Below are positions 52,439 through 63,200 of a DNA stretch of 64,000 bases, one piece after another (position 1 is the stretch's first letter; the number at the start of each line of letters is the position of its first letter). Source of the stretch: Cellvibrionales bacterium (GTDB lineage: Bacteria; Pseudomonadota; Gammaproteobacteria; Pseudomonadales; UBA7239); contig JADJPU010000001.1 of the NCBI GenBank assembly GCA_016713115.1, positions 1,922,001 through 1,986,000 of the forward strand. Reading direction: 5' to 3'. The translations under genes and the position numbers were made by a program. Under the pieces are notes generated by a model. That model searched no databases and was not told the origin of the DNA. It saw only the letters and a list, made by a program, of their open reading frames with translations.

Positions 52439-52888
52439 ATGCGCTACACAATGGACATGGTGCTTGACCGTTTAGAAATCGAAGATTTAATCACCGATTA
52501 CGCCGCCGCAGTTGACAGCGGTGATATTGATAAACTCGATGCTATTTTTACGCCAGATGCTTTGATCGATTATTCCGCTGTGGGTGGTGCCAAAGGTAGC
52601 TATCCTGAAGTGAAAGCCTTTCTCGCGAAATCACTGAAAAGTTTTCGCAACACGCAGCATTTCATTAGCAATTTTGAAATCCGACTCGATGGCGATAAAG
52701 CCACGGGCAAAATCATGGGCTTCAACCCCATGGAGTTGGAAACCGGCGACAAGCCCGCCATCCCAACCTTTTTTCTCGGCTTGTGGTATCACGACGAATA
52801 CATCAAAACCCCAGACGGTTGGCGCATCGCCAAACGCACCGAGCAAAAATCCTGGACGCACAATGTGCCGGGGTTTATGAAACTTTAA
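52439..52888 (+). CDS. SnoaL/NTF2-like protein
   Basis: 149 residues with the cone-fold pattern LEIEDLITDYAAAVDSGDID, then FTPDALIDYSAVGGAKGS and WYHDEYIKTPDGWRIAKRTE. Members include ketosteroid isomerases, dehydratases and small polyketide cyclases; Tyr and Asp residues compatible with isomerase chemistry are present but cannot be assigned. Position after the ketosteroid-dehydrogenase-like flavoprotein and SDR supports a role in the same pathway. It overlaps the MaoC gene's stop by 4 bp in convergent orientation. Confidence 0.82.
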   Translation: MRYTMDMVLDRLEIEDLITDYAAAVDSGDIDKLDAIFTPDALIDYSAVGGAKGSYPEVKAFLAKSLKSFRNTQHFISNFEIRLDGDKATGKIMGFNPMELETGDKPAIPTFFLGLWYHDEYIKTPDGWRIAKRTEQKSWTHNVPGFMKL

Positions 52889-53337
52889 TCTTTTGTTGCA
52901 AAGATTAATTTTTCTGCCGATGCAATCACCTCGGCCTCTCCCTTCACCACGGTTTCGCCGTGTTGGTTTTTGCCTTCACATTCAATCGTCAGTAATTTCA
53001 CGCGATCTTTTTTGTCGGTGACAGTGAGTGTGATGGTGATGGTGTCGCCGAGTTTGACGGGTTTGGAAAACTTCAGTGTTTGACTGCGATATACAGCGCC
53101 GGGGCCTGGCAGGGTGGTGGCGATAGCGGCAGAAATTAATGCGCCGCTCCACATGCCGTGTGCGATGCGTTCACCAAACGCGGTAGTGGCGGCGTAGCTG
53201 GCATCCATGTGTACAGGGTTGTAATCGCCAGAGGTTTCGGCAAACAGTTGGATGTCGCGCTCGGTGAGTGTTTTGCTGTATTGGCGCTGCATGCCAATAG
53301 TGATGTCGGTGTAGGGAATATTTTGCAGAGTGCTCAT
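52885..53337 (-). CDS. MaoC-like (R)-enoyl-CoA hydratase
   Basis: 150 residues, single hot-dog MaoC domain. The hydratase motif is intact: Asp in GDYNPVHMDASYA and His in ERIAHGMWSGAL. It hydrates enoyl-CoA in fatty-acid or side-chain beta-oxidation, or supplies PHA monomers. The start overlaps the stop of the membrane protein gene by 4 bp. Confidence 0.9.
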   Translation of the reverse strand: MSTLQNIPYTDITIGMQRQYSKTLTERDIQLFAETSGDYNPVHMDASYAATTAFGERIAHGMWSGALISAAIATTLPGPGAVYRSQTLKFSKPVKLGDTITITLTVTDKKDRVKLLTIECEGKNQHGETVVKGEAEVIASAEKLIFATKD

Positions 53338-54332
53338 GCGGCTGTGTTCCTGTTGATTATTTGCGCGCTGGGAATTTGTTGGTGCGTTAATTTAATAAAT
53401 GTCATCACGATAAAAATAGGCACCCATAGGCGAATTTCCCACGGGTAGGCCACGCAAAACATTGCCAGCCAATATGGCAGGGAAGCCCAGAGAAAAACTT
53501 TTAGATAAGGCTTGCCACTACTGTCAGTAAAAAATAGCGCGAGTACGGCAGGGAAAAATAGAGCACCTATAATCGGCAGTGGGTCATTGCTGAAATTGCG
53601 CAGCAGGCGAAAACTGCGGTGCGTGGCATCTTCCATGCCCAGTTGCCAACGCAGCAGCCAGTAAGTCAACAAAAACAGTAGCGTTAAACACAGCAGGCGT
53701 ATGGCTTCTGGTGTGGTTTTTTTGGCGAAAATTCGCTTGCTGTGTAGAGTGAAATAAAAGGCGAGTGTTAAGGCGGCAGTTTCCCGTGTGAGGGTTGCCA
53801 GTATGAGCGTGATGCCTAGCAACAAATCATCGCGCCATGTGGGTTTAGATTTCATGCACGGTAAAAAAGACAGCGCTAGAAAAAAATAAGAGAGGGTGTC
53901 GTAAGGGGTGATAACAAATTGTGCGAAGCTCATTATCAAAGCAAGAAATAATACGGGCAGATCAATATGCAGAAAATCCTTTTTGTCAGCGTAGCGCAGT
54001 AGTGCAATAAGCAGCGTACTGCAAGTGGCGATTAAAAACGCCGTGTTGACGAGGAAATAGGCGCAATAAAAGTTGGCATAGCCATTTTTATCGACAGACT
54101 TCAAGCCGTAAGGCGCGTAATCACTCAATGGCAAATTTTTGATGTGTTCATACACCCATAGCAGCAAATGACTGCCAAGGACACGAAAACGGTAGATGCT
54201 GCTGTGCAAATACTGCTGTTCAAACCCTGCTTGTGAAAACACGGCCGTGGTGTAATTGGTGAAGAACCCGACATAGGTGAAAATGCCCAGCAGAGCGGGG
54301 ATGAGTATGCCCAGTAAGAGTAGGCGCAGCAT
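53334..54332 (-). CDS. Polytopic membrane protein, unknown function
   Basis: About 332 residues starting MLRLLLLGILIPALLGIF, with some eight to ten hydrophobic segments. Features: FRVLGSHLLLWVYEH, ITPYDTLSYFFLALSFL, LATLTRETAALTLAFYF, IRLWVPIFIV. The Arg-Glu-Thr in the middle and the acidic Asp in the PYDT loop recall integral membrane glycosyltransferase-like proteins, but no motif is decisive. Coupled to the MaoC gene by overlap. Confidence 0.7.
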   Translation of the reverse strand: MLRLLLLGILIPALLGIFTYVGFFTNYTTAVFSQAGFEQQYLHSSIYRFRVLGSHLLLWVYEHIKNLPLSDYAPYGLKSVDKNGYANFYCAYFLVNTAFLIATCSTLLIALLRYADKKDFLHIDLPVLFLALIMSFAQFVITPYDTLSYFFLALSFLPCMKSKPTWRDDLLLGITLILATLTRETAALTLAFYFTLHSKRIFAKKTTPEAIRLLCLTLLFLLTYWLLRWQLGMEDATHRSFRLLRNFSNDPLPIIGALFFPAVLALFFTDSSGKPYLKVFLWASLPYWLAMFCVAYPWEIRLWVPIFIVMTFIKLTHQQIPSAQIINRNTAA

Positions 54333-54442
54333 GTAAGCATCGTTGTTAGTGTTGTGGTGAGCCAGCACGCGCGCAGCCTTGGTTTGTGGGCGAAGCCGTC
54401 ACTATAATCAGCCCATCAGGGAACGCCAAGCGCAGGTGATGT

Positions 54443-56149
54443 ATGTCAAACACTGAATTGAATCCAGCACAAGACACGGCTTCTTGCATACGCGCTGCGC
54501 AGTTGGCCTTGGGCTATCCACCGGAGTTGGATCTGCAAGCAGATACTTTGCAAACGCTGCCCGATATTCTCGCGCAAGCCGTGAAAAAATATCCTGCAAG
54601 ACCGGCCTACAGTTGCATGGGGCAAACTTTGTCATACGTAGATGTTGATCGTCTGTCGCAACAATTTGCATCGTATTTACAAAATCACACCAGTTTGAAA
54701 GCTGGCGATCGCGTGGCGATACAGTTGCCCAATGTATTGCAGTATCCGGTGGCAGTGTTTGGCGCGCTGCGCGCGGGTATGGTGGTGGTGAATGTCAACC
54801 CGCTGTATACGCCCGATGAAATGCAGCATCAGTTGTCAGATTCTGGTGCGGCTGCGATTGTAATTTTGGCGAACATGGCACATAAGTTGGAGGACATTTT
54901 GTCGCGCACAGCGGTGCGGCATGTGGTGGTGACCGAGCTTGCTGATTTGCACCCATTCCCGCAGCGTTTGGTTATCAATAGCATGGTGCGCTATGTAAAA
55001 AAAATGGTGCCGCCTTACCATTTGTCGAATGCAGTTTCTTGGCGCGCTGCTTTGGCATTGGGGCGTGAAAAATCGTATCAGCCCGCAGTGTTGCAAACAG
55101 ATGCTATTGCGGCACTGCAATACACGGGTGGCACTACCGGTGTGGCAAAAGGTGTGATGCTCACGCACGGCAATTTATTGGCGAATATGCGTCAGTGCCG
55201 TATTTTTATGGAAAAAGCGGGCGTGAAAAATGGTGGTGAAGTGGCGCTGGCGCCACTGCCTCTGTATCACATTTATGCGTTTATGCTGCACTTAGTGTTG
55301 TTGGCGGAGTCTGGCAGTCATTCGGTGTTGATTCCCAATCCGCGTGATCTCGATACGGTGGTTGCGGCATGGAAAAAATATCCCTGTTCATTTTTTGTCG
55401 GCATCAACACATTATTTGTAGCGCTGGCAAACAATAAGGCATTCAAGAAACTGGATTTTTCTGCACTGAAATTAACTTTTTCTGGCGGTATGGCATTGAC
55501 GGAAACCGCTGCTACCCGCTGGCAGCAGACCACAGGCTGCGCTGTGTTGGAAGGTTACGGCCTCACCGAGTCTTCGCCGGTGTTGAGTATCAATCCGGCT
55601 GGCCATATGCGTTTAGGCACGATTGGTATTCCGGTGGCAGATACGAAAATTAAAGTTGTTGATGACAATGATGTGTTGCAGCCTGTTGGCTCGGCGGGTG
55701 AATTGTGCGCGCAAGGGCCGCAAGTGATGAAAGGCTATTGGCAGCGCGATGACGAAACGCAAAAAACGATTATCAACGGTTGGTTGCACACGGGTGATAT
55801 TGCGATAGTTGATCCCGATGGCTATATCCGCATTGTGGATCGCAAGAAAGACATGATCAATGTATCCGGCTTTAATGTGTATCCCAATGAAATAGAAAAT
55901 GTAATGAGCGCGCATCCCGATGTGGTGGAGTGCGCCGTGGTGGGCGTGCCTTCAGAAAAAACAGGCGAGGCGGTGAAGTTATTTGTGGTGTCGCGCAATC
56001 CTGCCTTAACCGCACAAGATTTGGAAGATTTTGCACGCGAACATTTAACGGGTTACAAAACACCAGATATTGTAGAGTTTCGCAGCAGTTTGCCGAAATC
56101 CAATGTCGGAAAAATCCTGCGGCGCGAATTGCGCGATGGCCAAGCCTAA
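54443..56149 (+). CDS. fadD: Long-chain fatty-acid-CoA ligase
   Basis: 568 residues. AMP-binding signature LQYTGGTTGVAKGVMLTHGN, GYGLTESSPVLSIN, WLHTGDIAIVDPDGYIRIVD, catalytic Lys near the C-terminus in LPKSNVGKILRREL. It activates fatty acids for beta-oxidation or lipid synthesis, acting at the inner membrane. It diverges from the membrane protein gene and ends 4 bp before trmJ's stop. Confidence 0.93.
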   Translation: MSNTELNPAQDTASCIRAAQLALGYPPELDLQADTLQTLPDILAQAVKKYPARPAYSCMGQTLSYVDVDRLSQQFASYLQNHTSLKAGDRVAIQLPNVLQYPVAVFGALRAGMVVVNVNPLYTPDEMQHQLSDSGAAAIVILANMAHKLEDILSRTAVRHVVVTELADLHPFPQRLVINSMVRYVKKMVPPYHLSNAVSWRAALALGREKSYQPAVLQTDAIAALQYTGGTTGVAKGVMLTHGNLLANMRQCRIFMEKAGVKNGGEVALAPLPLYHIYAFMLHLVLLAESGSHSVLIPNPRDLDTVVAAWKKYPCSFFVGINTLFVALANNKAFKKLDFSALKLTFSGGMALTETAATRWQQTTGCAVLEGYGLTESSPVLSINPAGHMRLGTIGIPVADTKIKVVDDNDVLQPVGSAGELCAQGPQVMKGYWQRDDETQKTIINGWLHTGDIAIVDPDGYIRIVDRKKDMINVSGFNVYPNEIENVMSAHPDVVECAVVGVPSEKTGEAVKLFVVSRNPALTAQDLEDFAREHLTGYKTPDIVEFRSSLPKSNVGKILRRELRDGQA

Positions 56150-56153
56150 AAAA

Positions 56154-56954
56154 TTAACGGCTTTCTTTGTCTAACAGTTGACGATTTTTTTGCACGATAT
56201 GTTGTGTGCCGGTGAGGATGCCGTGCAGGATGCTCAACTCCATTTGATCGGGGCGGATGCGCGAAAATAAGCGCCGCAAACGCGGCATGGTTTGGCGCGG
56301 GTTGTCGCGCTTGTGAAAACCAATATCCACCAGCGTTTGTTCTAAATGTTCTATGTAGTAATCCAGCTCTTTCGCGGTGGCTGGTGCAATATCCCAATCA
56401 GCCCAGCCTGGCATTTCTGGCACTTCGGCTTGCGCGTGCGCCGCCATGCGTATCTCGTAACACACCACTTGCACGGCGGCGGCGATATTCAGCGCGCTGT
56501 AAATGGGGTTGGTAGGGATATGTAAGTGCGCGGTGCAGCGGTGCAGTTCTTCGTTGGTCAGTCCGCGGTCTTCGCGCCCGAACAAAATTGCCACCGGATG
56601 CTGGCTCGCTTCGCGTACAGCACTGGTGCCGGCCTCGCGCACGGTGTGCAGCATCCACGGAATGCTGCGCTCGCGGGCGCTGGTGCCCAATACCAAACCG
56701 CAGTCGGCGATGGCTTCATCTAGCGTATTCACGACGACAGCTTGCTCCAAGACATCCGTGGCATTGCCAGCGCGCCACACGGCTTTGTCAGCGGGGTAGT
56801 CTTGCGGGTCCACCAGATACAGTTGCGACAAGCCCATGTTTTTCATCGCGCGCGCTGCAGCGCCGATATTGCCAGGGTGTTGGGTGTTGATCAGAACGAT
56901 ACGAATATTGCTCAGATGCGGCGCCAGTGGATCGGTGATCGTGCTCTTGGACAT
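56154..56954 (-). CDS. trmJ: tRNA (cytidine/uridine-2'-O-)-methyltransferase
   Basis: 266 residues from MSKSTITDPLAPHL. SPOUT-knot motifs: VLINTQHPGNIGAAARAMKN, ILFGREDRGLTNEEL, IPTNPIYSALNIAAAVQVVC. It methylates position 32 of tRNAs with SAM. The C-terminal helical extension (TLVDIGFHKRDNPRQTMPRL followed by RRLFSRI) is normal for TrmJ. The start at 56954 matches the family; an upstream extension of 11 residues is not needed. Confidence 0.93.
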   Translation of the reverse strand: MSKSTITDPLAPHLSNIRIVLINTQHPGNIGAAARAMKNMGLSQLYLVDPQDYPADKAVWRAGNATDVLEQAVVVNTLDEAIADCGLVLGTSARERSIPWMLHTVREAGTSAVREASQHPVAILFGREDRGLTNEELHRCTAHLHIPTNPIYSALNIAAAVQVVCYEIRMAAHAQAEVPEMPGWADWDIAPATAKELDYYIEHLEQTLVDIGFHKRDNPRQTMPRLRRLFSRIRPDQMELSILHGILTGTQHIVQKNRQLLDKESR

Positions 56955-57023
56955 CGTGTTTTTGCCGTGTTTTTTGCTAGGGTGCACAGTCTAGCAGATG
57001 CGAAAAACAGCTTCGGTTTCAGA

Positions 57024-57052
57024 TTGACGCTCACCGAGGCTGTCAGTAGAAT
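57024..57052 (+). promoter_or_regulatory. Sigma70 promoter of the tRNA pair
   Basis: TTGACG, a 17-base spacer, then TAGAAT, followed by a GC-rich discriminator (GCCGCCCC). It sits about 40 bp before tRNA-Pro. GC-rich discriminators are typical of stringently controlled stable-RNA promoters. Confidence 0.75.
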
Positions 57053-57092
57053 GCCGCCCCTCAGTGAAGGCTTCAGCCAACACTTACCGCAT

Positions 57093-57169
57093 CGGGGTAT
57101 AGCGCAGTCTGGTAGCGCGCCTGCTTTGGGAGCAGGATGTCGGGAGTTCGAATCTCTCTACCCCGACCA
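57093..57169 (+). tRNA. tRNA-Pro (TGG)
   Basis: 77 nt with 7-bp acceptor stem CGGGGTA/TACCCCG, discriminator A and encoded CCA. The anticodon loop TTTGGGA gives anticodon TGG; the T-loop GTTCGAATC is intact. It is cotranscribed with the tRNA-Arg gene 27 bp downstream. Confidence 0.95.
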
Positions 57170-57196
57170 ACTTCCCGCCACCTTTCCCCTGCTTCT

Positions 57197-57273
57197 GCGC
57201 CCGTAGCTCAGTCGGATAGAGCATCCGCCTTCTAAGCGGATGGTCGGGGGTTCGAATCCCTCCGGGCGCGCCA
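57197..57273 (+). tRNA. tRNA-Arg (TCT)
   Basis: 77 nt with acceptor stem GCGCCCG/CGGGCGC, discriminator G and encoded CCA. The anticodon stem-loop ATCCGCCTTCTAAGCGGAT gives anticodon TCT, which reads AGA/AGG. The T-loop GTTCGAATC is intact. Confidence 0.95.
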
Positions 57274-57360
57274 TTTCAAGTTGTCGAAGGCTTCACTGTT
57301 CAGTGCTGCTCTCCTGTGTAAAATGGCACCAGTTTTGAATAGGGATAGGACTCTGTTGGC

Positions 57361-58467
57361 ATGCCTGAATCGCTGATTGCTTTAGGAATTCTTGTCGTTG
57401 CGGCAATTTTGCTGGATGGCGTGCGCCGTGCACGCAATGCGCGTCGTGATTCGCTGCACATGATGGACAAAATGCATCAAGGCATGGATCGCAACTTGGA
57501 TGATTTTGGCAATGATTTCCCCAACGGTGCTGCGCGTGTTGTTGCACCGCGCGATGAGGAAGTAGATGAAACTTCCCCAGTAACGACTAAACACAGCAAA
57601 GCCGATTTGGCGCAAGTTGCTCCCATTTTGTTGGATGTAAAAGATGAGCGTCCGGTGCGTATTGAGCCCGAATTAGGGTTAGACGATTTTGAAGAAAACT
57701 TCGATGGTGGGTGTGATATTGATGACGGAGAAGATGCACTTACTGCAGAAACACCGACAGCAGATGAAGAGAAGTCGTTAGAGGAAACGACAGTTCCTCC
57801 CGCGCGTGGTGTGCGCAATGCTTCTCCTGTTTTTGATACCGCTACCCAGCCTTTAGGTTTGGGTGAATCAGAAGTGGTGAGTGAACCGCGCATTTACGAA
57901 AGACCGGCAGATAAACCTGCGCCGCGCCGAGAGCCGACCGTGCAAAAGCCTAGCAAGTCGGTTTTGGAGGCGCGTGAAGAACGCAGTCGTGCTGAAAAAG
58001 CAGCAGCAGAACCGAAAAATCAACAATTGCCACTGGATGATTTGATTATCGTTGGTGTGATGGCGCGCGATCGCAACGGATTTAGCGGAACAGCACTGTT
58101 AGATCTTTTTTTAGAGCGCGGTTTGCGTTTTGGTCACCATGGATTGTTTCATTACTACACAGGTGAGCAGACAGAAAAAGAATCGTTGTTCAGTGTGGCA
58201 AATATTTTTAACCCAGGCTCGTTTGACTATAACCAGATGGATAATTTTCAAACGCCAGGCATCACGATGTTTCTCTCTATGACTTCTCTGCACGGCAACG
58301 CGATGGAAGTGTTTGATTTGATGTTGGACACTGCGCGCGCGATTGCCACGCGATTGAATGGTGAGTTGCGTGACGACCAGCGCAGCGTGTTGACCAATCA
58401 AACCATCGAACATAATCGCCAGCGAATTCGTCAATTCGAGATGCAAAGCCGTATGCGCGCGCGTTGA
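57361..58467 (+). CDS. zipA: Cell division protein ZipA
   Basis: 368 residues. N-terminal membrane anchor LIALGILVVAAILLDGVRRA, a long acidic/proline-rich linker (about 45-225), and the C-terminal FtsZ-binding domain (IIVGVMARDRNGFSGTALLD, YFNPGSFDYNQ-type core seen as IFNPGSFDYNQMDNFQTPGI). It tethers FtsZ to the inner membrane. It is followed 17 bp later by ligA, the usual order in Pseudomonas relatives; smc, often upstream of zipA, is not here. Confidence 0.9.
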   Translation: MPESLIALGILVVAAILLDGVRRARNARRDSLHMMDKMHQGMDRNLDDFGNDFPNGAARVVAPRDEEVDETSPVTTKHSKADLAQVAPILLDVKDERPVRIEPELGLDDFEENFDGGCDIDDGEDALTAETPTADEEKSLEETTVPPARGVRNASPVFDTATQPLGLGESEVVSEPRIYERPADKPAPRREPTVQKPSKSVLEAREERSRAEKAAAEPKNQQLPLDDLIIVGVMARDRNGFSGTALLDLFLERGLRFGHHGLFHYYTGEQTEKESLFSVANIFNPGSFDYNQMDNFQTPGITMFLSMTSLHGNAMEVFDLMLDTARAIATRLNGELRDDQRSVLTNQTIEHNRQRIRQFEMQSRMRAR

Positions 58468-58481
58468 TATGCAGGAAGTAG

Positions 58482-60512
<2,031 letters not shown>

Positions 60513-60598
60513 CGCCGTTCCACGGGCGAGAAGCTTTTTTGTTATGCTGACCGCTGCCCTTATTTTCTCTTTTTCTTACCTCATCGGCGGATATCGCA

Positions 60599-62116
60599 TT
60601 GCTGTCTAAAATTCTCTCCAAGCTTCCTTTTCGCTCTCCAGCACCAGCGCATACAACGGCTGCATCGCATAACAACGCGGCGCATGTAGGGCAGGATGTT
60701 GAAAAGTCTGATGTACACAGATCATCTAAAAAACGCAGGGGGCGTGGTGGCCGAGGCCAAAATCAAGAGAAGCAGGGCAATACAAAAACCACAGTGCCGT
60801 CTTGGGATATTGGACAATTTGTAGTGGAAGCAGTTGAAGGGAAAACGCGCTTCCACGACTTTGATTTGCCTGAACAATTGATGCACGCCATTGCGGATCT
60901 CGGATTTAGTTATTGCTCGCCGATTCAGGCGCAATCCCTGCCTTACACTTTGCGCGGTGGCGATATTGTTGGTAAAGCACAAACCGGCACAGGAAAAACT
61001 GCGGCGTTTTTAATTTCGGTGATTAATGATTTGTTAAAAAATCCACCCGAGCATGAACGCTATGCTGGCGAGGCGAGAGCAATCGTATTAGCACCCACGC
61101 GTGAGCTGGCGATACAAATTGGCAAAGATGCGGAGGCTTTGTGTAAGTACAGCGATTTGTCTGTGCAGGTGTTAGTCGGCGGCATGGATTATCAAAAACA
61201 GAAAAATCATTTGCACAGCAAGTTGGTGGATATTCTGGTTGTCACGCCAGGGCGTTTGATCGACTTTCTGGAAAGTCGTGATGTGCATCTGGACGAAGTG
61301 GAATGCTTGGTTATAGACGAAGCGGATCGCATGTTAGATATGGGATTTATTCCGCAGGTTAAGCGCATTGTGCGCTCCACGCCGCCTAAAGAAAATCGTC
61401 AAACTTTATTGTTCAGCGCAACTTTTAATCAAGATGTACTCAACTTAGCGAAGCAGTGGACTTGCAACCCTATTCATATCGAAATACAGCCGGAACGCGC
61501 CGCTACGGATAATGTTGAGCAGCGCGTATATATGATGAGCAGCGATGAAAAGTTCACCGTGTTGATGAACTTGCTGCAGGGTGATGATGTTCAAAGTTTG
61601 ATCGTATTTGCCAATCGCCGTGATATTTGCCGCGACCTGTTTGAAAAACTGCGTGCCTGCAATGTCTCTTGCGGTATTTTGAGTGGCGAAGTGGATCAAG
61701 ATAAACGCATCCGCACGCTGGAAAAGTTCCGCAGCGGTCAAACCAAAGTGTTGGTGGCAACCGATGTGGCGGGTCGAGGTATCCATGTGGATGGCATTAG
61801 CCATGTCATTAACTACACGCTGCCGGAAGTGGCAGACGATTATGTGCATCGCATTGGGCGTACCGGTCGTGCGGGAGCAAAAGGCGTTTCTATTAGTTTT
61901 GCCAGCGAAGATGACAGCTTTTTGTTGCCGGCTATTGAGCAATTACTAGGGCAGAAATTGCAGTGTGCAATGGCCCCTGTCGAATTGATGAAAAAACTGT
62001 CGGAAGATATGCAGTTCCGAGCAGAAAAAGCAGAACGAGAAAGTCGCCGTGAGCGTCGTGCAGCTTCTGCCAATAAAGGTGGCGGGCGTTCCTCGTCACA
62101 CAGACCGCGTCGTTAA
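60599..62116 (+). CDS. rhlB: DEAD-box RNA helicase, RhlB-like
   Basis: 505 residues from a TTG start (GGCGGA upstream). A basic N-terminal tail ([17 protein letters not shown]) precedes the helicase core: Q motif [13 protein letters not shown], Walker [26 protein letters not shown] in [32 protein letters not shown]. The C-terminal tail is short and basic ([20 protein letters not shown]). Layout matches the Pseudomonas RhlB type, an RNA degradosome helicase. The non-ATG start is the only in-frame option consistent with [11 protein letters not shown]. Confidence 0.88.
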   Translation: MLSKILSKLPFRSPAPAHTTAASHNNAAHVGQDVEKSDVHRSSKKRRGRGGRGQNQEKQGNTKTTVPSWDIGQFVVEAVEGKTRFHDFDLPEQLMHAIADLGFSYCSPIQAQSLPYTLRGGDIVGKAQTGTGKTAAFLISVINDLLKNPPEHERYAGEARAIVLAPTRELAIQIGKDAEALCKYSDLSVQVLVGGMDYQKQKNHLHSKLVDILVVTPGRLIDFLESRDVHLDEVECLVIDEADRMLDMGFIPQVKRIVRSTPPKENRQTLLFSATFNQDVLNLAKQWTCNPIHIEIQPERAATDNVEQRVYMMSSDEKFTVLMNLLQGDDVQSLIVFANRRDICRDLFEKLRACNVSCGILSGEVDQDKRIRTLEKFRSGQTKVLVATDVAGRGIHVDGISHVINYTLPEVADDYVHRIGRTGRAGAKGVSISFASEDDSFLLPAIEQLLGQKLQCAMAPVELMKKLSEDMQFRAEKAERESRRERRAASANKGGGRSSSHRPRR

Positions 62117-62120
62117 TTGC

Positions 62121-63200
62121 TTACGCCAAATATTTCTTGCCGGCGCGCAGCAGAGGTTTTTCCAGCAGTTGATAACACAGCGTGCCGGCAACTAATGTTA
62201 CAGCAAACAAGCTCGGCCAAAACCACAGGTTATTGAATAGCGAGTCTTCAAAACCTTGTAGCTTCCATATTTTTCTGCCGATAGAAAGAAAAATAATATG
62301 CGTAAGGTAGAGAGAATACGAAGCATCGCCAATTTTTTGGAGTAGTTGCGACAAGTATTGTTTTTGCTGCTCCATGGACGCTACGGCTGCCAAGATTAAG
62401 GCGCAGGGCAGTAGTAAATACAGCACGCGATCATCAGCAATCGGAAATTCATAACCGTTATTTGCGACCCATGCCAGCCAGCTAACGGCAAACGCAGCGC
62501 AACCCAACAAAAGAAAGATATATGGTTTAGTGATATGTTTTTTCTTGGTTAAAAACATCGCTAACCAGCAGCCAACGGTGAATTCCAGTGTTAATGGATT
62601 GCACAATAAATAGCTGATAGGTTGGTATTGCGTGGGTTTGAGTATCCACCAGAAAACCAGCGTTACAGCAGACCACGCCAGCAGCAGCCAGCCGTGTGTG
62701 CGTTGTGGCAATAACAGCAATAAGCCAAATACGCAGTAAAAATACACTTCATGGATTAAAGTCCAGCTAATCGTGAGTGGCGGCAGGTTTACTTGCGGAA
62801 ATAACAGGGCAGATTTTAGTAAATAAATTGATAGATCAGGGATGTATCGAGCGGCATCTGGGTTGAGATTGAGGTTGTTGAGTAAATCGCGACTGCTAAA
62901 AAACAATAGATAAGTGATTGGAATGCTCACCAGCCAATAAATCGGATAGATGCGCAGCAGGCGGCGTTTCATAAATTGCAATGCCGTGCTAAAGCTAGCT
63001 TGCATGCCTCGTGTAATCGCCATCATCAGAAATCCGCTGATGAGGAAAAAAATATCTACGCCGACGGCGCCAAAATGTAAGACATCTGGCAGTGCATACG
63101 CCGTGCTGGATTTGCTTTGCACGCCAGCCAGATGATAGAAAATTACCAATAACACCGCGATGCCACGCAGTGCTTGGATGTTGTAAAAGTGGGGGTTCAT
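62121..63200 (-). CDS. Acyltransferase 3 family membrane protein
   Basis: 359 residues, about ten transmembrane segments. Family signatures: NIQALRGIAVLLVIFYHLAG with the conserved Arg and His, GAVGVDIFFLISGFLM, and a C-terminal YSLYLTHIIFLS. Such OafA/YrhL-like enzymes O-acetylate sugars or peptidoglycan, or acylate exported products. Its ATG overlaps the histidine kinase stop (ATGA), so it is co-expressed with that gene. Confidence 0.88.
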   Translation of the reverse strand: MNPHFYNIQALRGIAVLLVIFYHLAGVQSKSSTAYALPDVLHFGAVGVDIFFLISGFLMMAITRGMQASFSTALQFMKRRLLRIYPIYWLVSIPITYLLFFSSRDLLNNLNLNPDAARYIPDLSIYLLKSALLFPQVNLPPLTISWTLIHEVYFYCVFGLLLLLPQRTHGWLLLAWSAVTLVFWWILKPTQYQPISYLLCNPLTLEFTVGCWLAMFLTKKKHITKPYIFLLLGCAAFAVSWLAWVANNGYEFPIADDRVLYLLLPCALILAAVASMEQQKQYLSQLLQKIGDASYSLYLTHIIFLSIGRKIWKLQGFEDSLFNNLWFWPSLFAVTLVAGTLCYQLLEKPLLRAGKKYLA

